Assembly (NCBI GenBank): GCA_001464505.1
Contig: LNEH01000127.1
Location: forward strand, 1-45,099
Direction of reading: 5' to 3'
DNA: 45,099 nt
Origin: Verrucomicrobia bacterium Ga0077533
Lineage (GTDB): Bacteria > Verrucomicrobiota > Verrucomicrobiia > Opitutales > Opitutaceae
This document shows positions 24,537 to 33,622 of this stretch, one piece after another (the stretch's first letter is position 1; the number at the start of each line of letters is the position of its first letter). The position numbers and the translations under genes were made by a program. The notes beneath the pieces were generated by a model. The model worked only from the letters and a program-made list of their open reading frames with translations, made no database searches and was not told the origin of the DNA.

Positions 24537-24839
24537 ACCCCTCCCGGCAAAGGCCCGCGCCTGCTCTGGCGCGACCAGCAGGGAGCAGTGCAAACCCGGG
24601 CTCTCGATCACGATCTGCTCATCGGCCGGGATCCCGCTTGCGATAGTATTCTCGCTGCGCCTCGCGTGTCCCGCCGGCACTGCCGGGTATGGCCAGAAGG
24701 CGGACAAGTCTGGGTGGAGGATCTTGGCTCCGCCTCCGGCACAATTATCGCCGGCTATAGCGCCACCCGCCTCATTTTGTGTCAGGGCGATGTCCTGGAT
24801 ATCAGAGGCATCTCGCTGGCCTGCGATTTGGAAATGTAA
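24537..24839 (+). pseudogene. truncated second FHA gene
   Basis: In the frame ending at 24839, similarity to the FHA protein at 22826 starts at GKGPRLLWR and continues through LIGRDPACDS, VSRRHCRV and WVEDLGSASGT. The spacing from RLLWR to IGRD (16 residues) is identical in both copies. The 5' part is missing: the frame has no usable start codon before GTG 24588, which lies in the middle of the conserved region, and the DUF4143 gene ends 29 nt upstream. The binding-loop STNGT has become SASGT. A short protein from GTG 24588 cannot be excluded. Confidence 0.65.
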
Positions 24840-25013
24840 ACCAATGGCGTAAGAAGCCTGTGTCGCCCAATACTCCGGCAATGCCCTTGAAGCGATGTTC
24901 TGTTACTTGCACGATACAGCCATCGTTGATGGCAGTCCTCGCCGCGGATGAGTGAATCAGGGCCAAGTATGTTGGGCACCAGCAACATCGTCCGCACGAA
25001 CCGAGGACAGAAC

Positions 25014-25796
25014 ATGGAGGAGGATGCTGGTCCACTCCACGGCAGCAGGCCGGCATGGGTGAACACCACAGCCGTGTTGGTCTTGTTGTTGGGGCTGTGG
25101 GTGACGGGGCTTGTGATGCGGGATCCGACTTGGAGTCGGATTGAGCCATTGCTCCGTCAGGCAAACATGGATGTTGCGGCAATAGCGAAATTCCCGTGGT
25201 TTGCCGTGCTTGCACTGGGGCTTTCTTTTTTAGGACTACGCCGGATGGTCTGGAATTTGACCACACACTATGAATTTTGGGCGGATAGGGCTCGCATCAT
25301 CCATGGCGGGTTTTTGCGCCAAGAACGGGAGTATCCTTGGTCAGTATTCAAGGGGGCGCGCTTCAATCAACATCCCGGGCAACTGTTCTTTCGCAGCGGC
25401 ACGCTGCTTCTCGAGCCTTATTCTGGCGAAACCCTTTGCTTGGAGGAATGCCAAGAAGCGGAGATTTGGGCCAGAAAGATTCGTCCACTCATCTTGGCGA
25501 ACAAGCCACAACAAGACGCGGGGCAGGGCAGCCAAGGTCGCTCCTTGCCGCCGGTGTCCAGGGCACAAACATCGCAGCCTTGGGCGGAAAGACCCCAATA
25601 CGATGATACGGCATCAAGATTGCCGCCTCCGGATCCGCAACAGCCGGTTGTAGTGGTCAAAGAAAAGAGTAGCGGATGCGGATCATGCCTGATTGTTCTG
25701 CTGATATTAATTCTCGCACCCCTTGTGCTAGGGTTGATTTTTAAGGTGGCGGTCATCACCAGCATCATCACGGCGCTACGCGACATCCTGAAGTAG
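25014..25796 (+). CDS. membrane protein with PH-like domain, hypothetical
   Basis: Two N-terminal membrane helices (about residues 15-33 and 60-80) are followed by a PH-like segment (FWADRARIIHGGFLRQEREY, then PWSVFKGARF, FRSGTLLLEPYSGE). A Pro/Gln-rich linker and a last hydrophobic helix after SSGCGSC complete the 260-residue chain. ATG 25014 is preferred because GAGGA lies a few nt upstream; an ATG at 24948 in frame would add 22 residues. Base composition is lower in GC than the flanking housekeeping genes. No specific family is assigned. Confidence 0.6.
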   Translation: MEEDAGPLHGSRPAWVNTTAVLVLLLGLWVTGLVMRDPTWSRIEPLLRQANMDVAAIAKFPWFAVLALGLSFLGLRRMVWNLTTHYEFWADRARIIHGGFLRQEREYPWSVFKGARFNQHPGQLFFRSGTLLLEPYSGETLCLEECQEAEIWARKIRPLILANKPQQDAGQGSQGRSLPPVSRAQTSQPWAERPQYDDTASRLPPPDPQQPVVVVKEKSSGCGSCLIVLLILILAPLVLGLIFKVAVITSIITALRDILK

Positions 25797-25869
25797 CCCC
25801 GATGCTGGGTGAAGCCGATAAGGATTCCTGCCGCATAAGATATTTGGTCGGTCGGGAATACATAACCCA

Positions 25870-27021
25870 ATGAGAGGAAGACAAATTTTACTCACGACCA
25901 TCTGTGTTTGGTTTGGGGCAAGCGAAATGCGGGCTACTGCCGACTTCTATTTGAAGGTAGTTGACCCAAGTGAGCGAGCGCTCACAAACGTCACGTTCAG
26001 CTGGCGACTAGGTGGCACTGTCGATTTTGGTGCCACGCGCGGAGCGGTCGGCTTCAGCCTCAACAATATGGCCACCGGCAATGGCGACACGTTTTACACG
26101 CTTAGCCAGGCTTCCTCGTTGCAGTGGGAGGTGTCGGATCGGAACAACCTCGCGAACTGGAAAGTGTGGCTCGATGGAGCGCGCCCTAACTGGGGCACGC
26201 TGAAAGTCGCACGAGCGGGATATGTCCCGAAGGAAGTGCGCATCAATGCTTCCGACGGTAGCGCCTATTGGCGCCGCATTGAACTCCGAGTCATACCCAC
26301 AATCAGCACAGGCTCCGAAATTGACAGGGAGGATTGGGTTACGCCGGGGGTCATTCCGGCGACTGTGACCGATAGTCGTGGGGTCGCGGTTGATGGCGCG
26401 ATAGTGAGGGTGACCAATGAGTGGGGCACTCTTTACACGGCGACTACAGACCCCAGCGGCAGAGCCAATGTCACTCTCCGTGATCCTGGTCGCTGGACGG
26501 CGGTGGCCGAAAAGTCTGGCTACACTTCCAACACCCGCACAGGCGCGAACTATCCTGGTGATACGACTAGCGGTGTATCACTGACGCTCACATCCACGGC
26601 GATCCCTTCGGCTCCCGCGACTATGACGGCCACGGCGGTGTCGTCGGGCCAGGTTAACCTGTCTTGGTCGGATGTTAGCGGGGAAACTTTGTATCGCATT
26701 CAGCGCAGGACAGGGGCCGGGGCGTTTGCGGCATTCACGACCAATTCGGCTAATGCGACGACCTCCAGCGATACGTCGGTGGTCGCCGGCACCAGCTACA
26801 CCTACCAGGTGCGGGCTGAAAACGCCTCCGGCAATTCAAGCTACACGGTCTCCAATACTGTAACCACCCCGGCCGCATCTTCGCCCGCACCCAATCCGAC
26901 ACCCGCTCCAAGCCCCAGTCCAAGCTCTTCCAGTGGTGGTGGCGGTGGCGCTCCGAGCATTTGGTTCCTCTCCGCCTTGTCACTGCTTGGTATCGCCCGA
27001 TATTTTCGGACAAAACGCTGA
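25870..27021 (+). CDS. secreted carboxypeptidase-regulatory/FnIII protein with GlyGly-CTERM-like tail
   Basis: A short signal-like N-terminus (residues 1-24) leads into a region with a carboxypeptidase-regulatory-like fold (GVIPATVTDSRGVAVDGAIV, then TDPSGRANVTLRDPG). A fibronectin type III domain follows (APATMTATAVSSGQVNLSWS, then YTYQVRAENASGNS). After a Pro/Ser linker comes a GGGGG stretch, a hydrophobic helix (IWFLSALSLLGIARYF) and a basic end RTKR. This Gly-helix-basic tail resembles GlyGly-CTERM signals processed by rhombosortase-type proteases; no such protease is in the window. It is probably surface-exposed or exported. Codon use is more relaxed than nearby. Confidence 0.7.
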   Translation: MRGRQILLTTICVWFGASEMRATADFYLKVVDPSERALTNVTFSWRLGGTVDFGATRGAVGFSLNNMATGNGDTFYTLSQASSLQWEVSDRNNLANWKVWLDGARPNWGTLKVARAGYVPKEVRINASDGSAYWRRIELRVIPTISTGSEIDREDWVTPGVIPATVTDSRGVAVDGAIVRVTNEWGTLYTATTDPSGRANVTLRDPGRWTAVAEKSGYTSNTRTGANYPGDTTSGVSLTLTSTAIPSAPATMTATAVSSGQVNLSWSDVSGETLYRIQRRTGAGAFAAFTTNSANATTSSDTSVVAGTSYTYQVRAENASGNSSYTVSNTVTTPAASSPAPNPTPAPSPSPSSSSGGGGGAPSIWFLSALSLLGIARYFRTKR

Positions 27022-27072
27022 CTGGCTCCGGTTGCGGTGCTAATGCGGTTCCTTGGACCCTGCGCGAATCAC

Positions 27073-28324
27073 ATGGATTCACTGATTTCGGCTAAACGTT
27101 TGGCCGCAAGCCTTGCGGCCTTCTTGCTCATCTGGATTTTCGTTTCCCATGCTAATCGCCCGATTGCTCCCTCGGTGAGGGAGGCGGGAGTTGCAGTTGC
27201 TGACCAGGCAACTGTCGGATCAATGTCGGCTAGTTCCAGCACGCAGCAGTTTTGGGGAAATGCATTCTTATCCCCGCCAAGGTCACTGAGTATAACTGCA
27301 TGGTTCGATGATACCAACAACTTCGTCAGCGACTTATTGGCTCTGGCGGGAAAATCACCTTCGCCTGAGTGGCTTGCGCGATTGGAACAACTATGCGCCG
27401 GGCAATCCCCGGCAGTATTGAAGAAGCTGCTCATGGATGATGAATTATCCGAAGCGCTGCCGTGGGAGGCGGTCCAGGCCGTGTTTAAACAACTGACAAT
27501 GAGCGACGCACCTTGGACCGGGGACTATGTGAAAGCAATGTCCCACGGATCCTTGCGGGCCGAGTTGCTGGCTGCCTTGCTGAGACAGTGGGGTGCTGAC
27601 GATCTGCCCTCTGCGATCAAATGGGCGCAACGGCTGCAGGATTCCTTTTTGCAACAGTCTGCGCTGACTCATTTGAGCTACCGATGGGTTGAGACGGACC
27701 CGGAAGGAGCGCTTGCATTTGTAGCCAGTCATCCCGGGGAGCATCAGCAATTGTTGACCACGGTTGTCGGCCTTTGGAGCCAAGAGCAACCGGAAGCTGC
27801 GGCGAACTGGGCGGTAGATCACTCCAGGGAATCAGGAATGGCCTCAGTCGCGGCCAGCGCCGTGGCCACATGGGCGGCCATAGACGACCTTGCCGCCGCC
27901 GAGTTTGTCCTGACGCTGCCGCCAGGAAATCTGCGAAATGAAGCGGCGATTTCTGTAATGTCGGCTCTGGGCGACGACCTTTCCCGCCGGTCCCGAAAGA
28001 AACTACGCCATCGAAAATTTAGCCTACCGTTGGGCCGCGCAAGATCCGGGCGCCGCTTTGACCTGGGCCAATCGCCTCTCTTTCGGCGAGAGGGATATAG
28101 CAATCTCGGCGGGCGCAGGGGGTTTGATCGAAGATCGACCGGCATTGGCTGCTATTTGGACGATGTCTATCCAGAGTCAGGGTCTGCGTATCCAGCAAAC
28201 CGAACGCACGGCTCGTCGCTGGCTGGAGACCGACCGTTTGACGGCTGAAGCTTGGATTTTGCAGTCCATCCTGCCCCCCGAGATCAAATCCCAGCTGCTC
28301 GCTTTCAGCAGCCCTAACGGTTGA
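27073..28324 (+). pseudogene. frameshifted repeat protein with N-terminal membrane anchor
   Basis: The N-terminus has one membrane helix (LAASLAAFLLIWIFVSH) and then helical repeats of the type A-x-x-W-A-x(n)-R-x-x-A. The opening frame runs to 28248, but its last ~80 residues are Arg-rich nonsense. From about 27980 the repeat pattern continues in the +1 frame (NYAIENLAYRWAAQDPGAAL, then TWANRLSFGERDIAI, ending LLAFSSPNG at 28324). Removing one base from the TTTCCC run at 27980-27985 would restore a single ORF of ~416 residues. It is either a decayed gene or a sequencing error. The start could also be ATG 27043. Confidence 0.7.
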
Positions 28325-28450
28325 GTTGCGGACGCAACGTCGCTTATGCCGGTTTGGAGAAGGGGACCGATATAGTGCCGACTAACGCTCATGCGCGGAA
28401 ATGAGGTTGCTTTGCCGAATTCGCCCCGCTGCCTTGGCGCCTTCCGATCC

Positions 28451-29479
28451 ATGAAACTGTGTTGCTCCTCTTTTCTCCTCATGGCTCTGGCCCTCGGTGC
28501 CGGTGGCAGTCCCGGGGGGGCCAAGGAGACCCGGCCGGCCTATCTCGGGGCCATCGTCGTTGAAGCCGAGACCGGCCGCGTGCTGTTCGAGGACAACGCC
28601 GACATCGTCTCCCCTCCGGCAAGCATGACGAAGCTCATGACCTTCGCGGTGCTGCACGACAAGCTGGCCGGCGGCGCGCTCACGCTGGAGACGCCGGTCA
28701 CCATCACGGCCGAGGATTCCCGGATCGGCGGCACGCAGGTCTGGCTGAAGCAGGGCGAGACCTTCCCGCTCGAGGAACTTATCTACGCGATGATGATCCA
28801 GTCGGGCAACGACACGGCCCAGGCGCTCGCGCGCGTGGCAGCGGGCACGCCGGCTGCGTTTGTCGAGCTGATGAACGCCAAGGCCAGCGCACTGGGCATG
28901 ACGCGCACCACCTTCCGCACGCCGCACGGTTTGCCGCCGGCCAACCGCCGCACCGCCGACGGCGACCTGACCACGCCGCGCGACTATGCGCTCCTCTGCC
29001 GCTACCTGCTGGCCGCGACCAATGTCACGAAATACACCGCTGTCCGGCAGCGCAAATTCGGCGAGGGCCGCCGCACCGCCGACCGCGTCATCGACATGGT
29101 CAACCACAACCGCCTGCTCGGGAAAGTCGCGGGGGTGGACGGACTCAAGACCGGCTTCACCAACGGCGCGGGCTACTGTCTCGCCGCCACCGCCGAACGC
29201 GGCGGTCGGCGCGTTATCGTGGTCGTGATGGGCAGTCCGGATTCCAAGACCCGCGACCTGAAGGTTATCGAGCTGTTGGAGCGCGGCTTCGCGCTGCAAC
29301 CGGCCGCGTTGCCCGCAGTGAAGACAGGGGCGCCTGCTGCGACCCCCGTCCAGCCGGCCGCGCTGCCGACGGTCAAGACCGACAAAACCCCGGCCGCCAC
29401 CGCTCCGGCCGGAGAATCCTCGACCGCCAGGGAGCCGGTGTTTATTTTCCGCGTCATTCCACCTTCGAAAAAACCGTGA
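28451..29479 (+). CDS. D-alanyl-D-alanine carboxypeptidase (PBP5/DacA-like)
   Basis: It trims the terminal D-Ala of peptidoglycan pentapeptides in the periplasm. The three penicillin-binding motifs are present: SMTK (in PPASMTKLMT), SGN (MIQSGNDTAQ) and KTG (DGLKTGFTNGAG). A signal peptide begins at ATG 28451 (MKLCCSSFLLMALALGA); an upstream in-frame ATG at 28391 would bury it. The usual C-terminal amphipathic anchor of PBP5 is replaced by a Pro/Ala/Thr-rich tail with two PAALP-x-VKT repeats. The stop overlaps the GTG of the next gene, so the two are coupled. Confidence 0.92.
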   Translation: MKLCCSSFLLMALALGAGGSPGGAKETRPAYLGAIVVEAETGRVLFEDNADIVSPPASMTKLMTFAVLHDKLAGGALTLETPVTITAEDSRIGGTQVWLKQGETFPLEELIYAMMIQSGNDTAQALARVAAGTPAAFVELMNAKASALGMTRTTFRTPHGLPPANRRTADGDLTTPRDYALLCRYLLAATNVTKYTAVRQRKFGEGRRTADRVIDMVNHNRLLGKVAGVDGLKTGFTNGAGYCLAATAERGGRRVIVVVMGSPDSKTRDLKVIELLERGFALQPAALPAVKTGAPAATPVQPAALPTVKTDKTPAATAPAGESSTAREPVFIFRVIPPSKKP

Positions 29480-29958
29480 ACACCACCACCATCCGCCGTC
29501 TCGTCTTTTTAATTTTCACCCTGTTCGGACTGGGCGCCGGCCCATTGCACGCCCAGCGCGAGAAACTGCCCATGGAGGACGTCGAGTTCGTCGAGAAAAA
29601 ATGGCCCGAGGCCAAGCGCACCTACACCGGCCTGCGTTACATCATCCTGAAACCCGGCGACCGGTCTGGCCCCATGCCCGAGAAAGGCATGGAGGTGGCC
29701 GTGCTCTACAAGGGCATGCTGCTCGACGGAACCGTTTTTGACCAGTCGCCCGACGAGAAAAGCCCGCTCAAGATCCGGCTGGGCCGGGGTGGGCTCATCG
29801 AGGGCTGGGAAGAAGCACTGCAGAAGATGCACAAGGGAGAGAAATGGCTTTTGATCGTGCCGCCCGAGATGGCCTACGGCGCCCGCGGCAAGCCGCCGGC
29901 GATCAAGCGCAACGCCACGCTCGTGTTCGAGATGGAGCTGGTGGAATTCAAGAAGTGA
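29476..29958 (+). CDS. secreted FKBP-type peptidyl-prolyl isomerase
   Basis: A signal peptide (residues 1-26, ending LHAQ) precedes one FKBP domain: GMEVAVLYKGMLLDGTVFDQ, GRGGLIEGWEEALQKMHKGE, and LIVPPEMAYGARG, closing with LVFEMELVEFKK. Isomerases of this kind help fold exported proteins in the periplasm. It begins with GTG 29476, overlapping the stop of the carboxypeptidase by four bases. One of the three-way-junction palindromes follows directly. Confidence 0.93.
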   Translation: MNTTTIRRLVFLIFTLFGLGAGPLHAQREKLPMEDVEFVEKKWPEAKRTYTGLRYIILKPGDRSGPMPEKGMEVAVLYKGMLLDGTVFDQSPDEKSPLKIRLGRGGLIEGWEEALQKMHKGEKWLLIVPPEMAYGARGKPPAIKRNATLVFEMELVEFKK

Positions 29959-29961
29959 ATC

Positions 29962-30018
29962 GGTGGAGCGCGTTGCCCTCAACGCGCTCTCCGCGGCTTG
30001 AGGGCAAGCCGCGCCACC
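29962..30018. repeat. three-way-junction palindrome, copy 3
   Basis: The outer stem GGTGG/CCACC (29962-29966 with 30014-30018) encloses hairpins GAGCGCGTTG/CAACGCGCTC (29966-29975 with 29980-29989) and GCGGCTT/AAGCCGC (29993-29999 with 30006-30012). It starts four bases after the FKBP stop codon. Confidence 0.8.
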
Positions 30019-30103
30019 CTCGCTTCATCAGCTCGGCCAACGGCTGCTCGATCGCCTCGGCCAATAGGCCCGACGGCACGGTCCCAGTGCCAGCGTCTCG
30101 GGC

Positions 30104-31024
30104 TCAGCCCACCCCGACCGACTTGAGCAGCAGGCGGCGCTGGGCCCAGAACGCGTCGGCGCTATAGAGGGCGAGCCCGCACCAGATGAGGCTGAAGGCT
30201 TGCAGACGCGCGGCGTCGAACGGTTCGCGATAAACCAGATAGCCGATCAGGAACTGCACGGAGGGGGAGAGATATTGGAGCAGGCCGAGGGTCGCCAAGC
30301 GGATGCGCTGGGCGCCGTAGGCGAAGAGCAGCAGGGGGATGGCGGTGACCACGCCGACGCTCAGGATGTAGAGGTGCAGCCGCAGGTCGACGCGCCCGAG
30401 CGCGCCTTCACCCGTGTGGTGCCACCACAGGAGCAACCCGGCGGCCAGGGGGAAAAGCAGGATGGTTTCCGCGGTCAGGCCCGCAATGGAACCGAGAGAG
30501 GAGTGCTTTTTCAACAGGCCGTAGCCCGCCCAGGTCACGGCCAGCGTGATGGCGATCCACGGCACATGTCCGGCGCGGGTCAGCAGCACGCCGACCCCGG
30601 CCGCCGCGAAACCGATCGCGATCCACTGCGGGGGGCGCAGGCGCTCATGCAGCAGAAGCGAGCCGAGCGCGACGTTGACCAAAGGGACGAGAAAGTAGCC
30701 GAGACTCGACTCGATGACGTGGCCGGAATTCACGGCCCAGATGTAGACCACCCAGTTTATCGCCAGCAGCACGCTGCTCAACAGGTTCAGTCCGAAGGTT
30801 CGTGGCTCGGTGAAAGCCGGCCGCAGGGCGCGCAGGTTTTTCTGCCACCACAGCACGCCGAGCAGGAACAACAACGACCAGGCAATCCGGTGCGTGATCA
30901 ACTCAAAGGCGGAAACACCCTGCATCTGTTTCCAATAGACGGGCACGACGCCCCAGATCAGAAAACTGCTGGTGGCGGCCAGTGCGCCGCGCGCGGCATC
31001 GGGATGGGCGGGGATCTTGGACAA
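30104..31024 (-). CDS. rarD: RarD-type EamA transporter
   Basis: The 306-residue protein with about ten membrane helices has the RarD features FLIWGVVPVYWKQMQGVSAF, ELITHRIAWSL, INWVVYIWAVNSGHVIESSL and GYFLVPLVNVALGSLLLHER, plus GLLQYLSPSVQFLIGY near the end. RarD belongs to the drug/metabolite superfamily; its substrate is not known. The start at 31024 is TTG and no ATG is available near the family N-terminus. A three-way-junction palindrome lies 86 nt past its stop. Confidence 0.88.
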   Translation of the reverse strand: MSKIPAHPDAARGALAATSSFLIWGVVPVYWKQMQGVSAFELITHRIAWSLLFLLGVLWWQKNLRALRPAFTEPRTFGLNLLSSVLLAINWVVYIWAVNSGHVIESSLGYFLVPLVNVALGSLLLHERLRPPQWIAIGFAAAGVGVLLTRAGHVPWIAITLAVTWAGYGLLKKHSSLGSIAGLTAETILLFPLAAGLLLWWHHTGEGALGRVDLRLHLYILSVGVVTAIPLLLFAYGAQRIRLATLGLLQYLSPSVQFLIGYLVYREPFDAARLQAFSLIWCGLALYSADAFWAQRRLLLKSVGVG

Positions 31025-31181
31025 GGTCGGCCAACGTGGGCCAGAGCCCGGGCCGCGTCAACCCGGGTGGCATCACAGCGGTTCAACAATCGCGGCGCAC
31101 AGACCGGACAGTTCCCAAAAAGACGGGCCAGGGCATCGTTCACGCCCTGGCCCGCGCAACTGCATTTTCGTTTCCTGCCGT

Positions 31182-31595
31182 TTACCGGACGGCAAGCATT
31201 TGGCTGGCGGGAGCGAGGCGCGGTGTCTGGCGAAGAGCAGTGACCGTGGCCTTGTCCGCCAAGGACAGGGAAGTGACCTGGCTTTTCACAAAGCGGACGA
31301 CCAGCGTCCCGTTTTGGCTCGGGCCCGATTCGCTCAACCGGGCGGAGTAACCGGTATAAAGCCAGCTGCCGTCGGCCAGCACGGCATTCGGGGAGCCGAG
31401 CCGCTGCGAGACCATGATGCGGCTGGTGCCGGCGGTGACCGTGTCGCCATTTGCGGCCACAGTGGCGGTGACCTGGCTGAGGGGCATCTCGCCACCGATG
31501 GGATGCGAAGCGGCGTTGTGGTTGGCCGCGGGGAGACTGACGACGGAGCAAAGCGCGAGGAGCGCGAGGGTGGAGTTGAACAGGTTGTTTTTCAT
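31182..31595 (-). CDS. secreted hypothetical protein, possibly BamE-like fold
   Basis: The 137-residue protein starts at ATG 31595 with a signal peptide (NLFNSTLALLALCSVVSLPA). The mature part contains SQRLGSPNAVLADGSWLYTG and LVVRFVKSQVTSLSLADKA, a pattern like the SmpA/BamE fold (G-x-P followed by a W-x-Y strand and a closing V-x-F strand). This similarity is by eye only. The frame extends to 31748, but that part lacks a signal-peptide context. It is divergent from the histidine kinase gene. Confidence 0.65.
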   Translation of the reverse strand: MKNNLFNSTLALLALCSVVSLPAANHNAASHPIGGEMPLSQVTATVAANGDTVTAGTSRIMVSQRLGSPNAVLADGSWLYTGYSARLSESGPSQNGTLVVRFVKSQVTSLSLADKATVTALRQTPRLAPASQMLAVR

Positions 31596-31801
31596 GGCAG
31601 GGATGGATTGAGGGTTGAAGCGGTGGTTTCGTCTGACGGCGCCAAATTGGGTGCGGGAAGCCGGTGCCGCGAATCCCCCGGGGTGAACGGCTCGCCCGGC
31701 GAGTGAATGGCGGGGTGCGCCGGGTGAACGGCTCATTGCGTCCGCCAACGGCGCGGGAACCGCCTCGACGCCTGCGGGCGGTTGCGGCTATTCAAGACGG
31801 C

Positions 31802-33622
31802 ATGAACTGCTTCCAGTCGCGCCGAATGTTCGCGTTCGCTGCCGTGCTGACCGCGTTTTCCGTGATCGTGGTGCTGGCGGCCGAGCCGGCACCGCCGCAG
31901 CCGGCCCTCAGGCGATGGTCCCATCCGGCGGAGGAATCGAGCCGGTCGGTGCGGCGCTGGTTTGAGGAATTACCGGCCGCGCTCCAATACTCCGAGGTGC
32001 GCTTCAAGGATGGCGACGATGCGCGCTGGGCGCAGCCGACGTGGGACGACGCCGACTGGGAGGTCCGGGGCTTTTGGGCTTTGCCGGCGCGGGCCGGCGT
32101 GCAGTGGGTGCGGTTCCGCGTGCGGATGGGGACGGACGGACGCATGGCGCTGCCCGCGGGGATCATGATTTCCACGGTGCGGGCCTATGAGCTTTATTGG
32201 GACGGCGTGCTGCTCGGCAGCAGCGGTGTGCCGGGAACGGACCGCGAGTCCGAGCAGGTGGGCCGCGTGGACGAGTGGTATTCCATTCCCGGCGCGATGC
32301 GCGGACCCGGCGAGCATGTGGTGGCGATGCGCACCTCAAGTTACCGCGTGGGCTTTCCCGCGGCGACCTCGGGCTTCCGGTTTCTCCTTGATGAGCCCGC
32401 ACTGCTGCAGGGCAAGGTTCTGCGCGAGGCGTTTGTGCCGACTCTGGCGGCGGGGGCGTTATGCATGGTCGGGTTGGCGGGCCTCATCCTGTGGCTGGCG
32501 ACGGCCCGCCGCCCGACGCTGCTGCTGCTGGGTGGCGTGTGCCTCTCGGGCGCTGTGATGCAGACGATGCAGGCGTTTCGGTGGTTCTTTCACTATCCGG
32601 CCGACTGGCATTACCCGGTGCTGGCCGCGATGGTGGCGTTGGTGGGCGTGCAGGGTATTTTCATGGTCGCCTTCGTCGTCATGCACTTCGACGTGCCTCG
32701 CCGTCGCTGGGTTTTGGGCGGGCTCGTGCCGGTGTTTGCGACGGTGTCGTGGCTGAGCCCGGAGCGGATGAACCTCGAGGGCGTGTGGATCCTCGCCGTG
32801 GGAATCGTCGTCTCGCTGGGGTGCGCGGGGTGGGCCGTGTGGCGCCGGCGTCGCGGCGCGTGGCCGGTGGCGCTGGGTGTGGCGGCCAGCGCCATCCTGC
32901 TGGTGTTCGAGGCGGAGGATTTCCGGGCGAGTTTTTTCCTGAAATTCCTGCCGGTCCTTATCGGCCTGATTTCGTCGCTGGCGTTGCAGCTGCAAGACGA
33001 GCGGCGCCGGGCGCGGGAGGCGCAACTCACGGCGGCCCGGATGGAAATCGAGCTGCTGAAGAAAAACCTCCAGCCGCACTTCCTGCTGAACACGCTCACG
33101 GCCGTCTCCGAGGTCATCGAGCAGGATCCGGCCGGCGCGGTGAAATTTATCGACGACCTGGCGGGGGAGTTGCGCTCGCTCGCGCTGATGTCGGGCGAAC
33201 GGCTGGTGCCGTTCAAGCGCGAGCTCGACCTGTGCCGCGCCCATCTGAAGGTAATCAGCCGGCGGACGGGCCGGGAGATCGGGTTGGCGGTGGAAGGCGT
33301 GGACGAGGAGGCGCTGGTGCCGCCGGCGCTTTTTCTGACGTTGATCGAGAACGGTCTCGTGCATCAGCAGGCGCCGGACCGGGTGAATTTCCGGTTGGTC
33401 GCGCAACCGGGCGGGGCCGGGATGCGCTACTCGTTCCTTTCACCCGGACCCACCCGCAAGCTGGCTGGCCGACCGGGCGGCGGCACGGGGTTGCGCTATA
33501 TAAAAGCCCGGCTGGAGGAAAGTTTCGCGGGCCGTTGGACGCTTTCGCAGGGGGCTGTGGATACCGGTTGGGAGACAGTCATAAGCTGGCACCCAGAGCC
33601 GGCGACGGGAGGCGAAGCATGA
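31802..33622 (+). CDS. LytS-type sensor histidine kinase with 7TM-DISM-like sensor
   Basis: A signal-like segment (residues 10-26) is followed by a periplasmic beta-rich domain (about 30-210: WDDADWEVRGFWALP, GVQWVRFRVRM, YELYWDGVLLGSSG) and about seven membrane helices (about 215-400). The cytoplasmic part has LQPHFLLNTLTAVSEVIEQD, where His426 is the likely phosphorylation site, and an ATP-binding N-box ALFLTLIENGLVH. This is the 7TM-DISM/LytS layout. Signal unknown. ATG 31802 is preferred over upstream frame extensions. Its stop overlaps the response-regulator start (ATGA), so it is cotranslated with its partner. Confidence 0.9.
   Translation: MNCFQSRRMFAFAAVLTAFSVIVVLAAEPAPPQPALRRWSHPAEESSRSVRRWFEELPAALQYSEVRFKDGDDARWAQPTWDDADWEVRGFWALPARAGVQWVRFRVRMGTDGRMALPAGIMISTVRAYELYWDGVLLGSSGVPGTDRESEQVGRVDEWYSIPGAMRGPGEHVVAMRTSSYRVGFPAATSGFRFLLDEPALLQGKVLREAFVPTLAAGALCMVGLAGLILWLATARRPTLLLLGGVCLSGAVMQTMQAFRWFFHYPADWHYPVLAAMVALVGVQGIFMVAFVVMHFDVPRRRWVLGGLVPVFATVSWLSPERMNLEGVWILAVGIVVSLGCAGWAVWRRRRGAWPVALGVAASAILLVFEAEDFRASFFLKFLPVLIGLISSLALQLQDERRRAREAQLTAARMEIELLKKNLQPHFLLNTLTAVSEVIEQDPAGAVKFIDDLAGELRSLALMSGERLVPFKRELDLCRAHLKVISRRTGREIGLAVEGVDEEALVPPALFLTLIENGLVHQQAPDRVNFRLVAQPGGAGMRYSFLSPGPTRKLAGRPGGGTGLRYIKARLEESFAGRWTLSQGAVDTGWETVISWHPEPATGGEA

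Noticed and set aside
27979-27990. Programmed +1 frameshift at CTT-TCC-C
   Set aside because: It resembles the prfB slip only in the CTT-T part. There is no stop or rare codon in the A site and no stimulatory element, so mutation or sequence error is more likely.
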